Below, piece by piece: positions 34,350 through 45,949 of a stretch of DNA of 64,000 nt; position 1 is the stretch's first letter; every line of letters begins with the position of its first letter. The stretch is taken from contig OX388305.1 in assembly GCA_947579605.1 (NCBI GenBank), positions 32,811,542-32,875,541 of the forward strand. The letters run 5' to 3'. A program made the translations under genes and the position numbers. The notes below the pieces were generated by a model. That model did not search any database and had not been told where the DNA came from. It was given only the letters and a program-made list of their open reading frames with translations. The DNA comes from Athripsodes cinereus. Lineage: Eukaryota > Arthropoda > Insecta > Trichoptera > Leptoceridae.

Positions 34350-34800
34350 TCTTTTTTTTTTAATTTTATTTATTTAATCTAATACACAACTTATATTTGA
34401 TACATTTATATTGATATTTTATTATAGTTAACAAAAAACACTTTGTATTCCCCAAACAGCAATAAAATGCTGGTATGAGGGGAGGATGTTATTCTAAAAA
34501 CTCAAGCACAAAATGTCTTCTCACATAATTGTCTCTGTTCGGCTTCTTAGTATGTAGTTTTTCAAATATTTCTTTAATTGATCAAAATTATTCAGTCGCT
34601 TTATATTATTTGGTAATGAATTGAACAATCCAATAGCCGTATATAAAAAAACTATTTCTCTCTCTGTTCGTTCTAGGATTATCAGGTCGGATATCTCTTG
34701 CCGTCCTTGTATTTCTTGAGTGTACACTAGTATTCATCTGTACCTTAATATTGGTTTTAATCAAGTTATTTGCAACTTTATACATCATATTGGTAATTTA
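34350..34800 (-). pseudogene. CR1/Jockey-type LINE C-terminal remnant
   Basis: Two overlapping minus-strand frames give LIKTNIKVQMNTSVHSRNTR, then IYTAIGLFNSLPNNIK-like sequence (FLYTAIGLFNSLPNNIKRLN) and FDQLKKYLKNYIL. They join by one frameshift near 34700. The domain end is the same as at 29-438. The 3' untranslated part ends in AATAAATAAAATTAAAAAAA on the minus strand near 34352. Confidence 0.7.
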
Positions 34801-34913
34801 AGGTTGTTTTTGCTTATGAAGTACCCAACAAAGAGTTTCTTTCGTTTTTGTGTCCGGCCTAAATCTTTCTACTCTAATAGGTCCCGACAAATATTCCCTT
34901 GTAACTACATGGA

Positions 34914-35140
34914 ATCAGCAAGGGTACTTTTTACAAATCTAATTACGATCTCAATCTTGTCTTGACCTTGATCCTACGACGCGCGAAGTGACTATAGTAA
35001 AAAAAAAACCGCGCATGTCAATATTGTAGAGGAGCTTGCGCGATATTTTTGTCTATCGTCCCTTCGCGCGTCGTATGATTAATTTAGATCAAGACTAGAT
35101 AAGATCGTATTTAGATTATGTCAAATGAAACCCTGCTGAT
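34914..35140. mobile_element. long-TIR MITE
   Basis: The left arm, about 34914-34996, and right arm, about 35055-35140, pair over roughly 80 bp with mismatches and small gaps. The best block is TACGACGCGCGAAG against its complement. The outer ends read ATCAGCA(A/G)GG, and the AATCTAAxTACGATCT block is shared. No coding sequence and no clear target duplication. A relative of its right end is at 40428-40475. Confidence 0.65.
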
Positions 35141-35144
35141 CTTC

Positions 35145-36034
35145 AGAAATACATCAGCCCTTAAGCAATGGGCATATCAGAAGAAGGTTATGGTCTTGAA
35201 TTGTGTCGTATTTGCGTTGTTTGTCCTCTGGTTGCAGGCACCCACACAATATCGATAGATTCACTATACACCCTAACAAAAGATGAATAATGTTTGGATA
35301 TATTTTACTATAGTTTTGTCCAAGGGAGACACACATTAGTACAACTTGTTCAAAATGATTTAATTTTGATATTTTAAATTCATTCCATCACAAATCCTTC
35401 TTAAATACTTTGCATAGTTCGTAGCCCCGTAAAGTTTGTTATTAATTCTAATGAATATTGATTACTTTCTATTTGGTTAAAGATATTCGCACTAAATACT
35501 GAAAGTTGTTTGTAAGCTTTGTTGCAGAATTCAGCGATAATATGAACGATTTGTTTAATAGAAATTGATTAATGTTTTTAATTATGTTGAAACTAATAAT
35601 TAAACTAAATAGTTATTGTCAGTTTATTAATTCTTTTAGCTAAATGAAAATATATGACAGATGAAATTTAACTAAATATAATATTATGATATTTTATACT
35701 ATGTTAAAAAGCAATAATTTTGAATATTTATAAATAAATAAATTCATCAGTTTATTTAAAAAGAAATATAGAAGAAAATAATAAAGAAATACTAATGAAC
35801 AATAAAAATATTATAGTTATGCAAAAATTGTCTAACTATGAAATCATTTGTAAATAAGTGTATTTTTGAACTTGCAAAGTTTTTTCTTTTTCTAAAGTTC
35901 TAATTTACAAGTCATATCAGTATATCTATGTGAATTCTGTTTCTAGAAAAGAAAATATATTCCAAATTTTATTAAATACAAAAAAGCTATGTGGATTGAA
36001 AAGTTCAAAAACAAGAACAATAACTTATCGTTAT
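35145..36034. other. no supported feature
   Basis: AT-rich sequence, nothing recognised. Confidence 0.55.
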
Positions 36035-36046
36035 AAAAGATGATAA

Positions 36047-36155
36047 ACCGGCAAACTCCCCTTTCACGGCACAAGCTTTTAGCTTAGTGTGAAAGGTATA
36101 TAAGGTTGTTTTTGGGTTAATAACAAACCCAGATATATCTTCTTTTTTTTTAAAA
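36047..36155 (+). mobile_element. SINE-B, 5'-truncated, with 12-bp target duplication
   Basis: Flanked by AAAAGATGATAA at 36035-36046 and 36156-36167. It begins at ACCGGCAAACTCCCCTTTCA, so the tRNA-like head is missing and no polymerase III promoter is left. It ends with CCCAGATATATCTTC and a T run. Truncation at the 5' end with a clean duplication shows insertion by LINE-type target-primed reverse transcription. Confidence 0.9.
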
Positions 36156-36167
36156 AAAAGATGATAA

Positions 36168-36573
36168 TAACATTTGCTAAATAATAATTCTAAGCGCGAG
36201 ATTCTGTAATGTTGTTTTTTGCCTTATATTCGACTAAAAAAAAATGTATGCATAATAATTTGGTTTTATATATTTTGTTGTTATTATGAACGGTGTCATA
36301 TTCTGTTTTGTTTCATGATTTATTTCTTTTTTTTCAGGTAAGATGTTCACTCTTATGGAAATCATGTGGAAATAATTTGGTAAATACATATAGCATTTTT
36401 TTTATCTTTTGTATGTAATATATTATATTCATAAAGTTATGCTTTATATTTAAACTACGGTGGTGGTGTATTGTAAATGAATTTTTTGCCTTGGTTTATT
36501 GGATTTCTTAGCTTAAATTTCTTGATTTAAATATAAAACAATACAAAACAATACAAATTAAATTAAACAAATT
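36168..36573. other. no supported feature
   Basis: AT-rich sequence, nothing recognised. Confidence 0.55.
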
Positions 36574-36582
36574 GATTAAGTT

Positions 36583-36805
36583 CTGCGTGGAGAAAAATAC
36601 CACCTTCTCCAACTGATATTGAAGGGGAAAATTGAGGGACGCCGAGGTCCCGGTAGGAGACAGATGTCCTGGCTGCGAAACATAAGGGAGTGGACCGGCA
36701 TCCGAAGTGTGGAAGAGCTGTTCCGAGCAGCGCAGGACAGGGACAAGTTCGCCGAGGTGATCGCCAACGTTGGGGGGACCCGACAAGGCACTCGAAGAAG
36801 AAGAA
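36583..36805 (+). pseudogene. LINE family 6 C-terminus, truncated copy
   Basis: The frame encodes KGKIEGRRGPGRRQMSWLRN, IREWTGIRSVEELFRAAQDR and DKFAEVIANVGGT, the common ending of a widespread insect LINE group. It ends in GAAGAAGAAGAA. GATTAAGTT occurs directly before (36574-36582) and after (36806-36814) the copy. The longer relative is at 43203-43575. Confidence 0.83.
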
Positions 36806-36816
36806 GATTAAGTTGT

Positions 36817-36900
36817 AAGAGAGCAAAGTAAGGATCTCCCAGGAGCAGGCTCTGAGAACCACAGGACATAGTCCTAACTGAAGCAAAAGAAGAAGAAGAA
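36817..36900 (+). pseudogene. LINE end fragment with GAAGAA tail, same target site
   Basis: It encodes SKVRISQEQALRTTGHSPN and a stop, then AGAAGAAGAAGAA. It is bounded by GATTAAGTTGT at 36806-36816 and 36901-36911. It was therefore inserted into the target duplication left by the preceding LINE, or both used one site. The '...H.PN, stop' ending resembles 11918-12017. Confidence 0.7.
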
Positions 36901-36939
36901 GATTAAGTTGTGCAACTTATTGAATCAGATCTTAAACAG

Positions 36940-37050
36940 ATTTAACGCACATTGTAGTAAGTTTACTGAAAGACATTGCCTCAAGGCAATATGTAGGCCT
37001 TTTGTAAAATTTATTTTTGACAACTAAATGTTTATTTTTATTAAAATCTG
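36940..37050 (+). repeat. LINE 3' tail remnant with hairpin
   Basis: The plus strand has ATTGCCTCAAGGCAATATGT followed by AGGCCTTTTGTA. This is the same layout as the 16.2- and 60.3-kb tails (hairpin, then a cytosine-rich CCGCC-type block, then TTTGTA). Diverged and without a clear tail. Confidence 0.45.
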
Positions 37051-37521
37051 TTCCTTTTTTCAGATGATAATAATTGACTTTATAGTTTATCTACAAATAA
37101 GTTATGAAAACAGTACAAATAAAATTAATAAGAGCAATATCGATAAAGAAATATGTCCCGCACAAGCATTTGGTTGCTTGTGGAGGGAGCATTTTGCTAT
37201 GTGAAATATTATTTTGTTATTGTAATATCAATGTATACTGTGTATTTATGAATGAAATATTAAAATGAAAAAAAATGTTTAAATGTCAGATTAATTCATA
37301 TTTTATACTGACAAAAAAAAACAACATAATTTGTGAATAAATCTTGGTTAAATTTTATAAAAACCCGATACTATCTGACTCCTGAGATCTATTAATAACT
37401 ACAACATCTTTTAGACAACACAAAACTTTTCCTCAAACTTTATTCAAAATATAATAATGAGAGAAAATAATTATTGAAAGATACGATAAAATTATTCTCT
37501 TTTCATTGATATCTAAGTAAA

Positions 37522-37755
37522 ATGTCCGATCCTGACGCACTTGCTGTAGTTGAAGGGCGTCGCCACCTCGAGGCAAGATTGTGTCTCCCTATCTCACTTT
37601 TTGCACCACCACCCTCTCTATCACCCGTCACCACTCAACAGGATTGGGAGCCAAATTATCCGCAATGGAAATTCCCTCGTATTCCTGAACATGGAGGTGT
37701 TGTTATGATCTGTGTTCACAAAATATTATGTTATCCTTTTTCAACAACACAATGA
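37522..37755 (+). other. possible unrecognised coding exon
   Basis: A 77-codon ORF begins at a true ATG after TTCATTGATATCTAAG, which could serve as a splice acceptor. It is clearly richer in GC and Pro/Arg codons than its surroundings: EGRRHLEARLCLPISLFAPP, then QDWEPNYPQWKFPRIPEHGG. A GTGTTG after GGAG near 37697 could be a weak donor. I do not recognise the product, and a chance ORF or degraded repeat is possible. It is the best candidate here for host coding sequence. Confidence 0.25.
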
Positions 37756-37759
37756 ACTC

Positions 37760-40284
37760 AAGTACAAAAAATACTTAAAAGATTGTACATATTTATAAAT
37801 AAATATAAAGTGAATAATAATGATCTGTGAGCAATGAACTGTTAGTGTATATTAAAACCCTTTCATCAAACGACTTACTTTAACAAGATTATACGAGTAT
37901 TATGCTTAAATTTTGTAGAAATAATAATGACGGCTTTTATATAAACCATTCTTAAAGTTCAAGAGTATTAGAGAGTTGTGTCATTGAAATGTGAAGAATC
38001 GAGTTGAATTAATTGAAGTAAAACGGCATTTTTTTGTTCAATTCCATTTGGATCAAACTTTGAAAAAAGCGAACATTGATTTGATGTAAAAGAAAAGGTC
38101 CATCAGCCTAAATAAATACATAAATAACAAAATGTATGTAACGGCTTTATTAATTAAAGCTGTTAGTGGAATCCAATTAGACCCCAAGTGAACTTGGAAC
38201 ATGCAATTTATATTATTCTATTCTACATCTTTAGGTCTAAAGGTCAGACCTTTCATTTGCATTGGTGTACAAGAATCTTGCCAGTGTTTTGTAATTTATT
38301 GCCATCATAAACTTGGAGGATTTATACCTTACCCTTAAAAATAAACGAGAGCTATGAAAGTTAAGACAGGTTGTCTATGGTCTTATTACTCTTGTGTGTG
38401 AGGACTTTTAAACACATAACGGCTCATATCTCATATAATGACCACAAACTTGTGTAGTAGGTACCTGTCTTTGTGTTTTGTCTTTGTATGTTTTATTATT
38501 ATTACTTCATCTAGTCTTATATTATGGCTGGATGGATACAATTTATGTAGAATTTTGTGATATTATTGTCTATATAAAATATTATACTACCCAGAGACAT
38601 TGAGATAATATCTTACTCTCTACATACGTACGTAAAAATAGGAACATACAAAATATGAAATATATTTTCAGTATTATTTAGAAAAAGTATTGTGGTATAG
38701 TGAAACAATTTTGTAGATTGATATATTTCGATAATTTGTAATGATTATCTAAGGTAATCCTATTTTAGCCTGAGTTAAGATAAATATTTGTTTTTCTAGA
38801 TAAGTTTTTTTGTAAATAATGTTAATAATAAAAATAATATCTGGATGATTTTTGTAGAGCCGTTTTGTGGACAAATCCACCTCAAAGGCGCATGATAGAT
38901 ATGTAAATAAAACATAGAATATTTTGTTGCAAAACTCATAGAAAGAATCTTGTTCACCATAACTATTATATACGTAGACAGGATAAATTATTAATGAACA
39001 AAACATAAAATAATCAAATATTCTGTTATTAATATACTTACCAAGTAGAAGTTTTTATATTAATAAAGGAACGAGAGATATATTAATGGTTTTGATGAAG
39101 GCAAAAAGTCTGTTTAATGAAATTCAGAGACTTTCCTGCTTACAAATATTTTCAAAAATGTCCTGCGATAAATGTTAGTAAACTCTCCTCACATCATTGA
39201 TCTGACAAAATTATAAAATTTATATTTTGTGATGGATCTATACTCTTACAAGAATAAACAAAAATAATTAATCTAGGTACTTTAATTTAATCAAACATTA
39301 ACAATGTATTAATTGAAATAATTTATCATACATAAGATATATGTTAGTATAGATTAAATAGAATGTCACATTAATATTAATAACTTCATTATCGCTAATA
39401 GTTTCATCTCAAACACTATCAAGTTTTGAAACACATAAGTTTTATTAATTTATTACTTTTTTAATGACTGACTGACTGAAAAATACAAGTATTTTGCAAG
39501 TTGTATGTAATATTTCACATTATTTTGATATAATTTACGAATACAACTTTTAAAAAAGAAGCATATATTACAATTTATGTGAAGGTATTTTCATGTAACA
39601 GCTGTTCTCAGGTGAATGTATTATGAGAGTAGTAGGTACCTACCTAGGTATATGAAGTAGTTTATTTCGAGGTATTGAAAAGCAGAGCGGCGGAACACGC
39701 CATAGGTAGGTACTACAAATACTTTACGTAGTACTTTTGTAGGTAGGTACTACCGTCTAGTGGCAGTAAACATGACAAACTGATTTACCACATCCCTCTT
39801 ACATTTCTCATATGATCCATCCACGTGCAATTTGTAAACGCGGTTGAAAGATAAAAGCGCATTCCATTACGAAACCATTAAAATAAATGTACATTTAACC
39901 GAATACATACACCGCATAAAAGTGTTTTAGTAATTTACCAACGGACAGAAATTTCAGAGGCAAACTTTATACTCGGGTATATACAAGTTGTTATGTGTGA
40001 TATTAAATGAAAAGCTTTTGTTATAAAATGTGTCACATATTCTATATTTTATGCAGTTTTACCGACAACTACAAGAAAAATATCAGGTGCTTAGAAAATA
40101 TTATATCAAGAGATATACATATTTTTAGTAAAAAAAAAATGATTGTATAGTGCTTAGAATAACTCTGTGAAAGTTCATTTCAATAGTTTTACTCACTGAA
40201 TATGGGTGTCTACCCGAAAAGCTTCTGTACGTCCACGGCAATCTTTAGTTTTGACAACTACTAGATCGCTATACTAGACCGGTA
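37760..40284. other. mostly no feature; possible LINE end near 38.84-38.93 kb
   Basis: AT-rich sequence. On the minus strand near 38840-38930, TYLSCAFEVDLSTKRL resembles at nucleotide level the LINE end at 43.68 kb (shared GCCGTTTT(G/A)TGGA and CAAAGGC). Too short to be sure. Nothing else recognised. Confidence 0.4.
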
Positions 40285-40478
40285 TTAAGATCGACCTTGA
40301 CAATTTTGTTTCAAGAGTACCAATTTCATACAAATCTTGTCGTCTTAACGATTTTTTAAGTCGATCTAAAAGATATGATTTAGATCGTGGTCTAGAGTAC
40401 CAACTCGCCATTTTAAGATGCAAACAAGATTAGATCGTATTTAGATTGTGTCGGGAGTAAGCCTGCTGAATCAAATAT
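40285..40478. repeat. relative of the 34.9-kb MITE (right end)
   Basis: GATCGTATTTAGATT, then TGTC and CCTGCTGA, at 40428-40475 match the right end of the 34.9-kb element. Several TAGATCG/CGATCTA motifs precede it in both orientations (40310-40400). I could not find the matching left end. Confidence 0.45.
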
Positions 40479-40479
40479 T

Positions 40480-41710
40480 ATTCAAAATTAAAGTAATACA
40501 GGGTTTTATTTTAAATCTATTTTAATTATCATAGAAATAAATAATTGTTCAGTGCCTTTTCATGTCATAAATAAACACTGTCAATAACTACCTATTAGTT
40601 TTTCGACAACCAAGTGATATTATTCACATGTCATAGGTTATCACAACTTCTCGGGCATGTCTTAATGAAGACAATGATAAATAAATGTGTAAGAGTGCAA
40701 AAAATCTGATTCATAATAATGTTGTGTATAGGAGAGCAGCAGGCGAAAAGAACGCTTTATGGTTTTTGAAAAATCGTGTTCCATTATTTTATCTTGATGA
40801 CATTACGACGAGAACAAATGACAATTTAATTATTATTACGGTCCAAAAATGTCTAGAAATATAATACATAATGTACAATAATAATAATAATAATATTATA
40901 ATATAATATTACGGTACGCGCATTTATAATATGATATTACAACAAGCGAATAATACTATCATTTTTTTTATAAAAGCGTTTTTACGTTTTACAGCTTCCA
41001 TGGAAATAATATGATTATATTATTATAGAGTGTTTATGTTTTTTTTATTATTATCCCGTTGAAAGAACAAAGATATATACGCAATAATACCTAGGTGTAA
41101 TCAAATGAGCAAAATATTCAGGAGTCTTCCATGTCCCAAGAGATTTATGCAGTGACAAGTGTGAATTTATTTAAATAATTAATGTAAGTAGCTACTACAT
41201 GCTGTGTCCTCTAGATAGTCTTTAGAGCTCATTTTTTTTCCCTTTTTTTAAATAAACCGAAGTAAAATATTTTTGTAAATTTAATGAAAAAAGTGTTTCC
41301 AAGGACAACAAACCTCTTTGTTTGATTTTTTGTGAATTAAAATAGTTATGGAATGTTTATTGGATTTGATATCTTCAGTACGTTTAATTAAAATTTATTT
41401 TTGGAAATAAAACTCAGCCTTTTGATGAAGAAATACATAGAATGAACCAATAATCTTGCAAGACTTTAATAATTAAAATTCAGACCAGATTTTTTGGAAA
41501 AAGTTCTTAAAAGTGTTTGATCTAAAAATTTCACAAAATGTAAATAAAAGTTAAGGAGCATTTTTTGTAGAAATATAAAAGAAAAAAAACAATTAATCAA
41601 AGTAAACAAAATCTTTTACTTAGTTAGAACTACATAGTTTAAAATTAAATATAAATTTATTGTGATGAAGCTTTAGAGATTTATAGGTACCTAGGTATAT
41701 ATAGCCATTT
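40480..41710. other. no supported feature
   Basis: AT-rich sequence with (AAT)n near 40877-40895. Nothing recognised. Confidence 0.55.
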
Positions 41711-41724
41711 AGAAAGTAAGCAGA

Positions 41725-41858
41725 TCTTCTTCTTCTTCTTTCTTCTTGAGGCGCTGCGAAGAGTGGAGGATCGGAGTCGCTGGAAGCATTTTGTCCACAC
41801 CTATACAAATGATGGTCATGATCCTCAGCACTGAGGAACCGACAACAAAGAAAGAAGA
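41725..41858 (+). pseudogene. very short LINE insertion with 14-bp target duplication
   Basis: Flanked by AGAAAGTAAGCAGA at 41711-41724 and 41859-41872. It encodes ALRRVEDRSRWKHFVHTYTN, then DGHDPQH and a stop, the last codons of an RTE-like LINE. It starts with a TCTTCTTCTTCTTC run and ends AAGAAAGAAGAAG, so its two ends are themselves complementary. Only 134 bp were copied. Confidence 0.8.
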
Positions 41859-41872
41859 AGAAAGTAAGCAGA

Positions 41873-43202
41873 CATAATGATTAAATATGAAATACTATTT
41901 CTCTAGAATTAAGTGAATTTTCGATTAAATATTCTTTAATAGACCAAATTATTTAGGTATATTTTTAGTAAACTGTCCACATATAAGTGATTGATTTTTA
42001 GATTTCAGATATATACACCAATGTGTAAGCTTTCTCTGACAAAATGATATTGGATGGATTTAAGCCTCCATTCCCGTTCTCATTATACAGTTTCTGCGTA
42101 TTATGAATTATAAATGAGCAAAATTAATGGCAATCTCTTGTGAATTCCTTCATAATAACTTCACCTGCAACTAGCAACAAATGTTTTAAGCAATTTACAT
42201 GTATAATTGCTTCGTCTCAAGTCATTAATAACTAACAATTTGTACAATAACTCGTTGTGAAATGTTTCAGGGGGGTAGCAGAATCCATAATTTTACACGC
42301 ATTTTAAAAATTTTAAAATATGTACATGTGTACATTCAGTATCGATATCTCAAATAATTAATGTTGTATATTTTGATTGTTAGTACAAAGGATCAAAATC
42401 TATTCATGTATTCTCTAAATGTTCACATATTATGAATGCAAAATTTAATACGGCATTTATTTGATTCATCTCACGATAATTTTTTCTTATGATCTAGAAA
42501 AAGCATTGGAAAAACAGATAAATATATAATAGGTATGTTGACACGATAAATGGAAATATTTATGAACATGCACTTGTATGATACTTATATCTGAAAATGA
42601 TTTCCGTTTTATTTGACACTTGGGGACTCTATCATAATAATAATTAGCCTTCCTGAGGATATCAGATTATTTCTAACACGAGGCATTAGTCAGCGAACGA
42701 AATTTTTGTTGAATATTAAAATAGACATTCTTAATTAAGGAAATGGCTTTCCTGGCAGCGTTGCCGGAGAACTCTGTTTGTACTTCTGTAAGTGCCACGG
42801 TATTGTACTTACGTACCCACATACCCTGGAATCGAAAACATCCGGTCCATGAAAACAATTTACTGTACAGTGGACGCATTTGGCACATAAAATAATTGTT
42901 AATTCAGTCGTTAGAATTAGAGCGTATCTCTTGACCTGAAATGTATCTAAAACTTGAAAAACCTTTTATTATTATTATTATTCTCTTTCAATTATCTCTG
43001 CACATCATTAAATCTTGCGGCCAATGCGATAAGTGCAAAGACATATATTTGAATACATTTTTTTCTTTATATTATTATTTATGTTTGCATTTTTGTGAGA
43101 CTTCCGTATAACCCAAATGTCACAAGGTATTTATTTAATAAAAAAAAAATTTACCAATTTTTTAGTTATATATCAAAGTGATATATATTTAATTATTTAG
43201 GG
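41873..43202. other. mostly no feature; one unassigned ORF
   Basis: A 71-codon minus-strand ORF at 42673-42888 reads MWVRKYNTVALTEVQTEF and ARKAISLIKNVYFNIQQKFR. It is less AT-rich than its surroundings and loosely resembles the N-terminal helix-turn-helix of some mariner-like transposases (VRKY....TEVQ..F), but no element ends were found. The rest is AT-rich. Confidence 0.35.
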
Positions 43203-43575
43203 TTAGTGAAATGTGGCTTCTTAGAAGAATGCTTCGTATTCATTGGACTGATAGGGTCACAAATGTAGAGGTGTTAAGAAGAGGTGGAATGGACAGAGAA
43301 CTCCTGTTGGATGTCAAAGTGCGTAAGATCTCATATCTGGGTCATAAAATGCGTGGAGAAAAGTACCACATTCTGCGTTTGATTATGACAGGCAAGATAG
43401 AGGGACGTCGGGGGGCTGGCAGAAGGCAGAAATCGTGGCTGCGCAATATACGAGATTGGACTGGAATGAGAGGTGTAGAGGAGTTATTCCGGACAGCGCA
43501 GAACCGAGAAGCCTATGCCAGAGTGATCGCCAACGTCGGGGGGACTTGACAGGGCACCTACAGAAGAAAAGTAAA
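43203..43575 (+). pseudogene. LINE family 6 C-terminus, longer copy
   Basis: The open frame runs MWLLRRMLRIHWTDRVTNVE, VLRRGGMDRELLLDVKVRKI, SYLGHKMRGEKYHILRLIMT, then GKIEGRRGAGRRQKSWLRNI and RDWTGMRGVEELFRTAQNRE, ending VIANVGGT and a stop. These blocks are diagnostic of a widespread arthropod RTE-like LINE group. The tail is AGAAGAAAAG. The upstream polymerase is absent. Confidence 0.85.
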
Positions 43576-43669
43576 AACTAAAAAACTGTGTATATTGAGT
43601 GATCATGTTGTGAATACAAAATAATTTGAACAGTTAAAAATATGTCATGTATAATAACAATAATAATAA

Positions 43670-43960
43670 GCTAGACAATTTCTGTATAAATGTGCCGTTT
43701 TATGGAACAATCACCGCAAAGGCTCATTAAATAATAGGGTCTTTAACCTTGACTTGAACACCTCCACACTCTCCAGAGTTTGTTAATCATAAGGAACTTT
43801 ATGTTTGTATGTAATAAATGAATAATTTGTAATCACGGCATTCCGAATATAATACAATACAATTTGATAACTGAAACGACGTCTTTGTAAAAGTCGAGTT
43901 TGAGTGTTGACGATTCTATTATGTATTCAAGTGGGTATAACGTACTGGGAAATATACACA
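43670..43960 (-). pseudogene. LINE C-terminal remnant (CR1/Jockey type)
   Basis: The minus strand encodes IRNAVITNYSFITYKHKVPY, a stop, then QTLESVEVFKSRLKTLLFNE and PLR before another stop. The 'LP.D.R...S...FK..LK..LF' pattern is the normal end of this LINE type. Interrupted by stops. Confidence 0.6.
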
Positions 43961-44505
43961 TTCATACTACAAATTAAATTAAGTGTGCTGAATAAATTTA
44001 CGTGTACGTATGTTTAGGTATTCGAGAATTATACTCGCATGTGTGTGTGTGTGTATGTGTGTGTAAAGCTTTATTACATTGCTTGAACATAAGACAACAC
44101 GCCAAGTATGGAAGTACGTGAGATCACGAGGATTTTCATTAAAACTTCAAATTACAATCTCCACTTCAGCAAAGTGTAAGAAGGCACAACTTTAACTGAT
44201 ATTAGTTTTCAAATATTTTTCACTAAATTAAACACAACATTGGATATTACGAGACATTTACATAGGCGTTTCGAGTGAGTTTTGATTAAAAAAATATATT
44301 GTCTGTCTTAAAAAGTTTGTTGCGTAAGCTAAGCAAGTTCTTATTGCATACCTATGATATGTAAGTAAATTCTTCTACAATTTACATGATCCTACCAAGT
44401 CTCTTTTACGAGTTTTAAAAAAATGAAAATGCTATAAATGAACTTCTGAAATGAAGAGTCTACGTGCAATCGCGGAAAAAAAACAGTCAGAAACACCGAA
44501 CTATG
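43961..44505. other. no supported feature; (GT)n run
   Basis: A (GT)n microsatellite lies at about 44039-44065. Otherwise AT-rich. Confidence 0.55.
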
Positions 44506-44509
44506 AAAA

Positions 44510-44890
44510 AATTGCGAAACTTAAGATATCGTTCGGTGGAGCAGAAAGAGAAGACGGTTCTGAAATGACCATGTGGACCGCATGGGTAGCGATAGATTAG
44601 CCCACATAACCGCGAACAAGACTCCACTAGGACGAAGATTGCCTGGAAGGCCACGTAAAAGATGGAAGGATATTTATTTTTTTATTTATTTTATTCTTCA
44701 CTGTACATTGGTTACAATATTACAAAATAAAACAGTGTCATATAAATATCAGTTATACAATTCAATGTACAGAGGGCGAGTTTATCGCTAAAATGCGATG
44801 TCTTCCAACTAACCCCGTAAAAGGAAAGTTGGTCTTCAGCGTCGCAAGAGGAAACAAATTCCGAACAAACAGGTCAAGCAGAAGAAGATG
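44510..44890 (+). pseudogene. LINE C-terminus (family 7) split by a LINE tail
   Basis: The first part encodes NDHVDRMGSDRLAHITANKT, PLGRRLPGRPRKRWKD. After the insertion at 44674-44822 the frame resumes as SWSSASQEETNSEQTGQAEE. Joined, this gives the usual GRP.KRW...ending of RTE-like LINEs, so the second LINE tail landed inside the first. Confidence 0.72.
44674..44822 (-). repeat. LINE 3' tail inserted in LINE family 7
   Basis: Near copy of 2120-2262, with the same hairpin (TCGC...GCGA), the same AAACTCGCCCTCTGTACATT and the same AATAAAATAAATAAA end on the minus strand. Possible short target duplication of GGAA, not certain. Confidence 0.75.
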
Positions 44891-45949
44891 AAAATGCTAT
44901 TTGAAATCATCACTATTTAATTATTGAAGCGATAAGATATAAATTTCCTCTATATTTCATGTGATATTTTGATCAATTAAAATATCCCTACTTTATCGTT
45001 TATTGTTTATGATTAATATATTTCTTGAATTTATATTAAACGGGGTTGGGGACGTGTCATTAATATGGTGCAGGCTGAGAAAAATTGAATTCCATCCGTC
45101 ATAATATACTATGAGGAGTATATTTACGAGTACACGAATACATTGATATACATATGAATACAAATTGTTGTATAAAATACTATTTTGTATCTGTTATTTG
45201 CAATCGGAATAAATCCAGGAACATGGATTAGTTCGAATAATAGCTGGAAGCGAGCCAAAAACCAATTATATTTTTTATTTACTTTAAGTAGGTATAATAA
45301 GTCCTCAAGAAATATGAACAAATATACTTATACTCGTATATTTCATAAATAAGCATTAATAACGTAATTTGTGTTCGTTACTTAGAATGTTTACTAAATT
45401 TATTTTATCATAATATAGGTATTATTGTATCCACTTGATTCTTAACTATTGGAAAATTATTGAACGCTGAAATAATTACATATTTCATAACGTCTTAATT
45501 AAAAAAAAATTAATTGGAAGAAATACTAAGCTTCATTATTATTTTTTTTGGTATAAATTTGAGATTAGTCGATTTATTTCCATTTTCTTACAAATTGTAC
45601 GATTTTTGCTCAACTCAGTTATCATAGTCTTGCAGCTTTTTTTTGTAGGAAAACTTTATCTTGAAGATGCCAACAAGCTTAGGCGAAAACATTTGGTTAC
45701 TATTAATCTTACTTGGTGGAAATTAAACAGAGTTTTTTATTTTATTTTTATTATTTATAAATGGATTTCCACAGAACGAACTCAAAAACTCTTAAATTTT
45801 TTATGTTATATTTCACTACCAGACACGTGTTCATTACTGATTTGTTAAGCAACAAAAAAAAGCTTGACTGACCCACGCACCAACCATTGCGTTGGTGGAA
45901 AGTTTTCGTTTTCAACTTTTATTAATTAAATTGCCACCGTATAAACCAC
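44891..45949. other. no supported feature
   Basis: AT-rich sequence. A small hairpin, CACCAAC-CATTGC-GTTGGTG, lies near 45879-45898. Confidence 0.5.

Noticed and set aside
42673..42888. transposase N-terminus on the minus strand
   Set aside because: Resemblance to VRKY....EVQ..F is loose and no TIR or catalytic domain is nearby.
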